DNA from: Variovorax sp. V213
GTDB lineage: Bacteria; Pseudomonadota; Gammaproteobacteria; Burkholderiales; Burkholderiaceae_C
Assembly (NCBI RefSeq): GCF_041154455.1
Contig: NZ_AP028664.1
Coordinates: 4,093,001 to 4,157,000, forward strand
Reading direction: 5' to 3'
DNA length: 64,000 nt
Shown here: piece after piece, positions 62,297 through 64,000 of the stretch
Layout of the letters: every line of letters begins with the position of its first letter
Numbering within the stretch: the first letter of the stretch is position 1
Notes under the pieces: generated by a model
Seen by the model: the letters and a program-made list of their open reading frames with translations, nothing else
What the model was told of the DNA's origin: nothing
Databases searched by the model: none
Program-made: the position numbers and the translations under genes

Positions 62297-63370
62297 TCAG
62301 TGCGCCAGGACCGAGAGTGCATTCAGGGGCAGTTGGATGTGCACCATGCTGCTGGGCACCAGCGGCTCGTCTCCACCGTTGCGCGCATCGGCGGGCAGTT
62401 CGGCCTCGATCTCGATGCCCAGCGGTTCGCAGGCCAGCCGCGCCGAAGTGCGGTTGCCGAAGAATTCCGTATCGAGCAGGCGCGCCGCGAAGCTGTTGGC
62501 GCCGAGCTCGGTGCCGAAGCGCCTGACCACCACGTGCTCGGGGCGGATGCCTACGGTGGCCTGCGAACCGACGCTCAGGTTGCCCGGTGCGCAGAACAGT
62601 TCGCTGTCGCGCACCCGCACCTTGCCATCGGCCAGCACGGTCGCGGGCAGCATGTTCATGCGGCCGACGAAGCCCGCCACGAAGCGGGTGCGCGGTTCGC
62701 GGTACAGCTCGTCGGGCGTGCCTGCTTGCTCGATGCGGCCGTTGTGCATCAGCACCACGCGGTCGGCCATCGAAAGGGCTTCTTCCTGGTCGTGCGTGAC
62801 CATGATGGTGACGATGCCCAGGCGTTTTTGCAGCGAACGGATCTCGCTGCGCAGGCTGGCGCGCACCTGCGCGTCGAGCGCGGAGAGCGGCTCATCGAGC
62901 AGCAGCAGGCGCGGGTTGGGCGCGAGCGCGCGCGCCAGTGCGACGCGTTGCTGCTGGCCGCCCGAAAGCTGCACCGGGTACTTGTCGGCGTGCGCGGCGA
63001 GGCCGACCAGGTCGAGCATCTCGCGCGAGCGCTTGGCCATCTCGCGCGCGAGTGCGCCGGTGGGGTGCAGGCCGTAGGCGATGTTCTGCGCCGCCGTGAG
63101 GTTGGGGAACAGCGCATACGACTGGAACACCACGCCGAAGCCGCGCGCCGCGGGCGGCAGGCCCGCGATGTCCTGCCCGTCGAGCAGGATCTGCCCGCCG
63201 TCGGCACGCTCGATGCCGCACACGATGCGCAGCAGCGTGGTCTTGCCGCAACCCGAGGGACCGAGCAGGCACACGAATTCGCCGGGCTCGATGTCGAGAT
63301 CGATGCCATCGAGCACGCGGGTGGCGCCAAAGGACTTGCCGATGCCGCGAAGGGAAAGGAAGCTTGTCAT
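62297..63370 (-). CDS. 2-aminoethylphosphonate-type ABC transporter ATP-binding protein
   Basis: This 357-residue ATPase has Walker A GPSGCGKTT (37-45), signature LSGGQQQRVALARAL, Walker B LLLLDEPLSALD and THDQEEALSMAD. A C-terminal TOBE-type domain with GIRPEHVVVR follows. It belongs to the PhnT-like/spermidine-iron class; substrate is inferred from the neighbours. It starts 22 bases after the binding-protein stop. Confidence 0.88.
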   Translation of the reverse strand: MTSFLSLRGIGKSFGATRVLDGIDLDIEPGEFVCLLGPSGCGKTTLLRIVCGIERADGGQILLDGQDIAGLPPAARGFGVVFQSYALFPNLTAAQNIAYGLHPTGALAREMAKRSREMLDLVGLAAHADKYPVQLSGGQQQRVALARALAPNPRLLLLDEPLSALDAQVRASLRSEIRSLQKRLGIVTIMVTHDQEEALSMADRVVLMHNGRIEQAGTPDELYREPRTRFVAGFVGRMNMLPATVLADGKVRVRDSELFCAPGNLSVGSQATVGIRPEHVVVRRFGTELGANSFAARLLDTEFFGNRTSARLACEPLGIEIEAELPADARNGGDEPLVPSSMVHIQLPLNALSVLAH

Positions 63371-63392
63371 GTGCTGTCGCCGGGATGCACGA

Positions 63393-64000
63393 TCACATCG
63401 GCTTCTTTTCCGACTTCGATTCGTAGCGCTTGGACCATTCCGTCAGGATGCGGTCGCGGTTCGCGGCAGCCCAGGTGAAGTCGTTCTTGGCGAGCAGCTT
63501 CTCGACGTCGCCCGGCACGAATTCGAGTTTCTCCTGGATGCCCGGCAGCGCGAGCACGGCGAAGTTCTTTGCGTAGAGCTCGTTGGCCTGCTTCGTCACG
63601 GCCCAATCAGCGAGCGCCTTGGCGGCGTCCTGCTTCTTGCTGGTCTTCATGATGCCGGTGGCTTCCATGTCCCATCCGAGGCCTTCCTTCGGCAGCACGA
63701 TGTCGATGGGCGCGCCGTCGCGCTTGGTCTTGTTGGCGCGGTACTCGAAGGACATGCCGAGCGCGAACTCGCCGGCGCCGGCCTGGCGGCAGGGCTTGCT
63801 GCCCGACTGGCTGTAGATGCCGATGTTCTGGTGCAGCGCGTCCATGTACTTCCACGCCTTTTCTTCACCCATCATCTGGATCCAGCCCGACACCATCAGG
63901 TAGCCGGTGCCCGAGGCCGCGGGGTTGGGCATGGTGATCTGGCCCTTGTAGACAGGGTTGGTCAGGTCGGCCCAGCTGGTGGGCTTGGGCAGGCTCTTCT
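63393..64000 (-). CDS. 2-aminoethylphosphonate-type ABC transporter binding protein (partial)
   Basis: The C-terminal 202 residues of a periplasmic binding protein; its start lies beyond the right edge. Visible blocks are SWADLTNPVYKG, ITMPNPAASGTGYLMVSGW, YMDALHQNIGIYSQSGSKPC, GMSFEYRANKTKRDG and a Lys-rich end (YESKSEKKPM). It is the same superfamily as the AfuA-like protein at 22091-23104, but the ligand region differs (SFEYRANK instead of SFVHDGPG). Phosphonate is inferred from phnX downstream. Confidence 0.85.
   Translation of the reverse strand, partial: KSLPKPTSWADLTNPVYKGQITMPNPAASGTGYLMVSGWIQMMGEEKAWKYMDALHQNIGIYSQSGSKPCRQAGAGEFALGMSFEYRANKTKRDGAPIDIVLPKEGLGWDMEATGIMKTSKKQDAAKALADWAVTKQANELYAKNFAVLALPGIQEKLEFVPGDVEKLLAKNDFTWAAANRDRILTEWSKRYESKSEKKPM

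Overview
The window looks like chromosome of a high-GC betaproteobacterium of the Comamonadaceae, most likely Variovorax or a close relative. The evidence is the Omp32-type porins, the smo/mtlK polyol operon, the coq7-type ubiquinone hydroxylase, the CIRCE-controlled groESL and the gene density. This assignment rests on recognising the proteins by reading, not on a database search. There are no tRNA or rRNA genes, CRISPR arrays, prophages or insertion sequences.

Layout. 1-900: end of a response regulator, a small unknown protein and a DUF3309 membrane peptide. 1183-3350: groES-groEL with a sigma70/sigma32-like promoter and a perfect CIRCE operator. 3360-13981 (minus): a ten-gene polyol operon. 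It encodes an ABC importer (smoEFGK), mannitol and sorbitol dehydrogenases, a fructose-6-phosphate aldolase-like enzyme, a fructokinase, an AraC-type regulator and xylulokinase. Together these take hexitols to fructose 6-phosphate and pentitols to xylulose 5-phosphate. 14223-18120: DUF805 protein, tal-pgi, lipocalin. 18107-23104 (minus): an ABC importer of the ferric/AfuABC class plus a HAD phosphatase, divergent from zwf (23248-24717). Its binding protein carries residues that suggest sugar phosphates rather than iron. 24728-32708 (minus): a dipeptide/oligopeptide ABC operon with an M20 amidohydrolase and a DODA-type dioxygenase.

32903-37041: two nearly identical porin genes in inverted orientation flank coq7, osmC and a probable small RNA gene that has not been named here. 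The second porin has lost its start codon. 37137-39931: an odd tyrosine-recombinase-like protein, then ilvA. 39959-51222: a type II secretion cluster (gspC divergent; gspGHIJKLMNDEF), in which gspM carries a frameshift. 51247-57034: 5'-nucleotidase, then a small lipoprotein and two tandem Tat-exported phospholipases C behind a Pho-box-like promoter. 57040-64000 (minus): MFS transporter, small lipoprotein, and a 2-aminoethylphosphonate-type locus (phnX, FAD oxidoreductase, ABC importer) that runs off the end.

The strongest new observation is the small RNA at about 35635-35725. It has a sigma70-like promoter inside an inverted repeat, three hairpins ending in a terminator, and an unpaired linker whose 10 bases are exactly complementary to the Shine-Dalgarno region of the polyol-binding-protein gene in this same window. 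Central carbon genes (zwf, pgi, tal), polyol and sugar-phosphate uptake, and phosphate scavenging (phospholipases, phosphonates) suggest a rhizosphere or plant-associated heterotroph.
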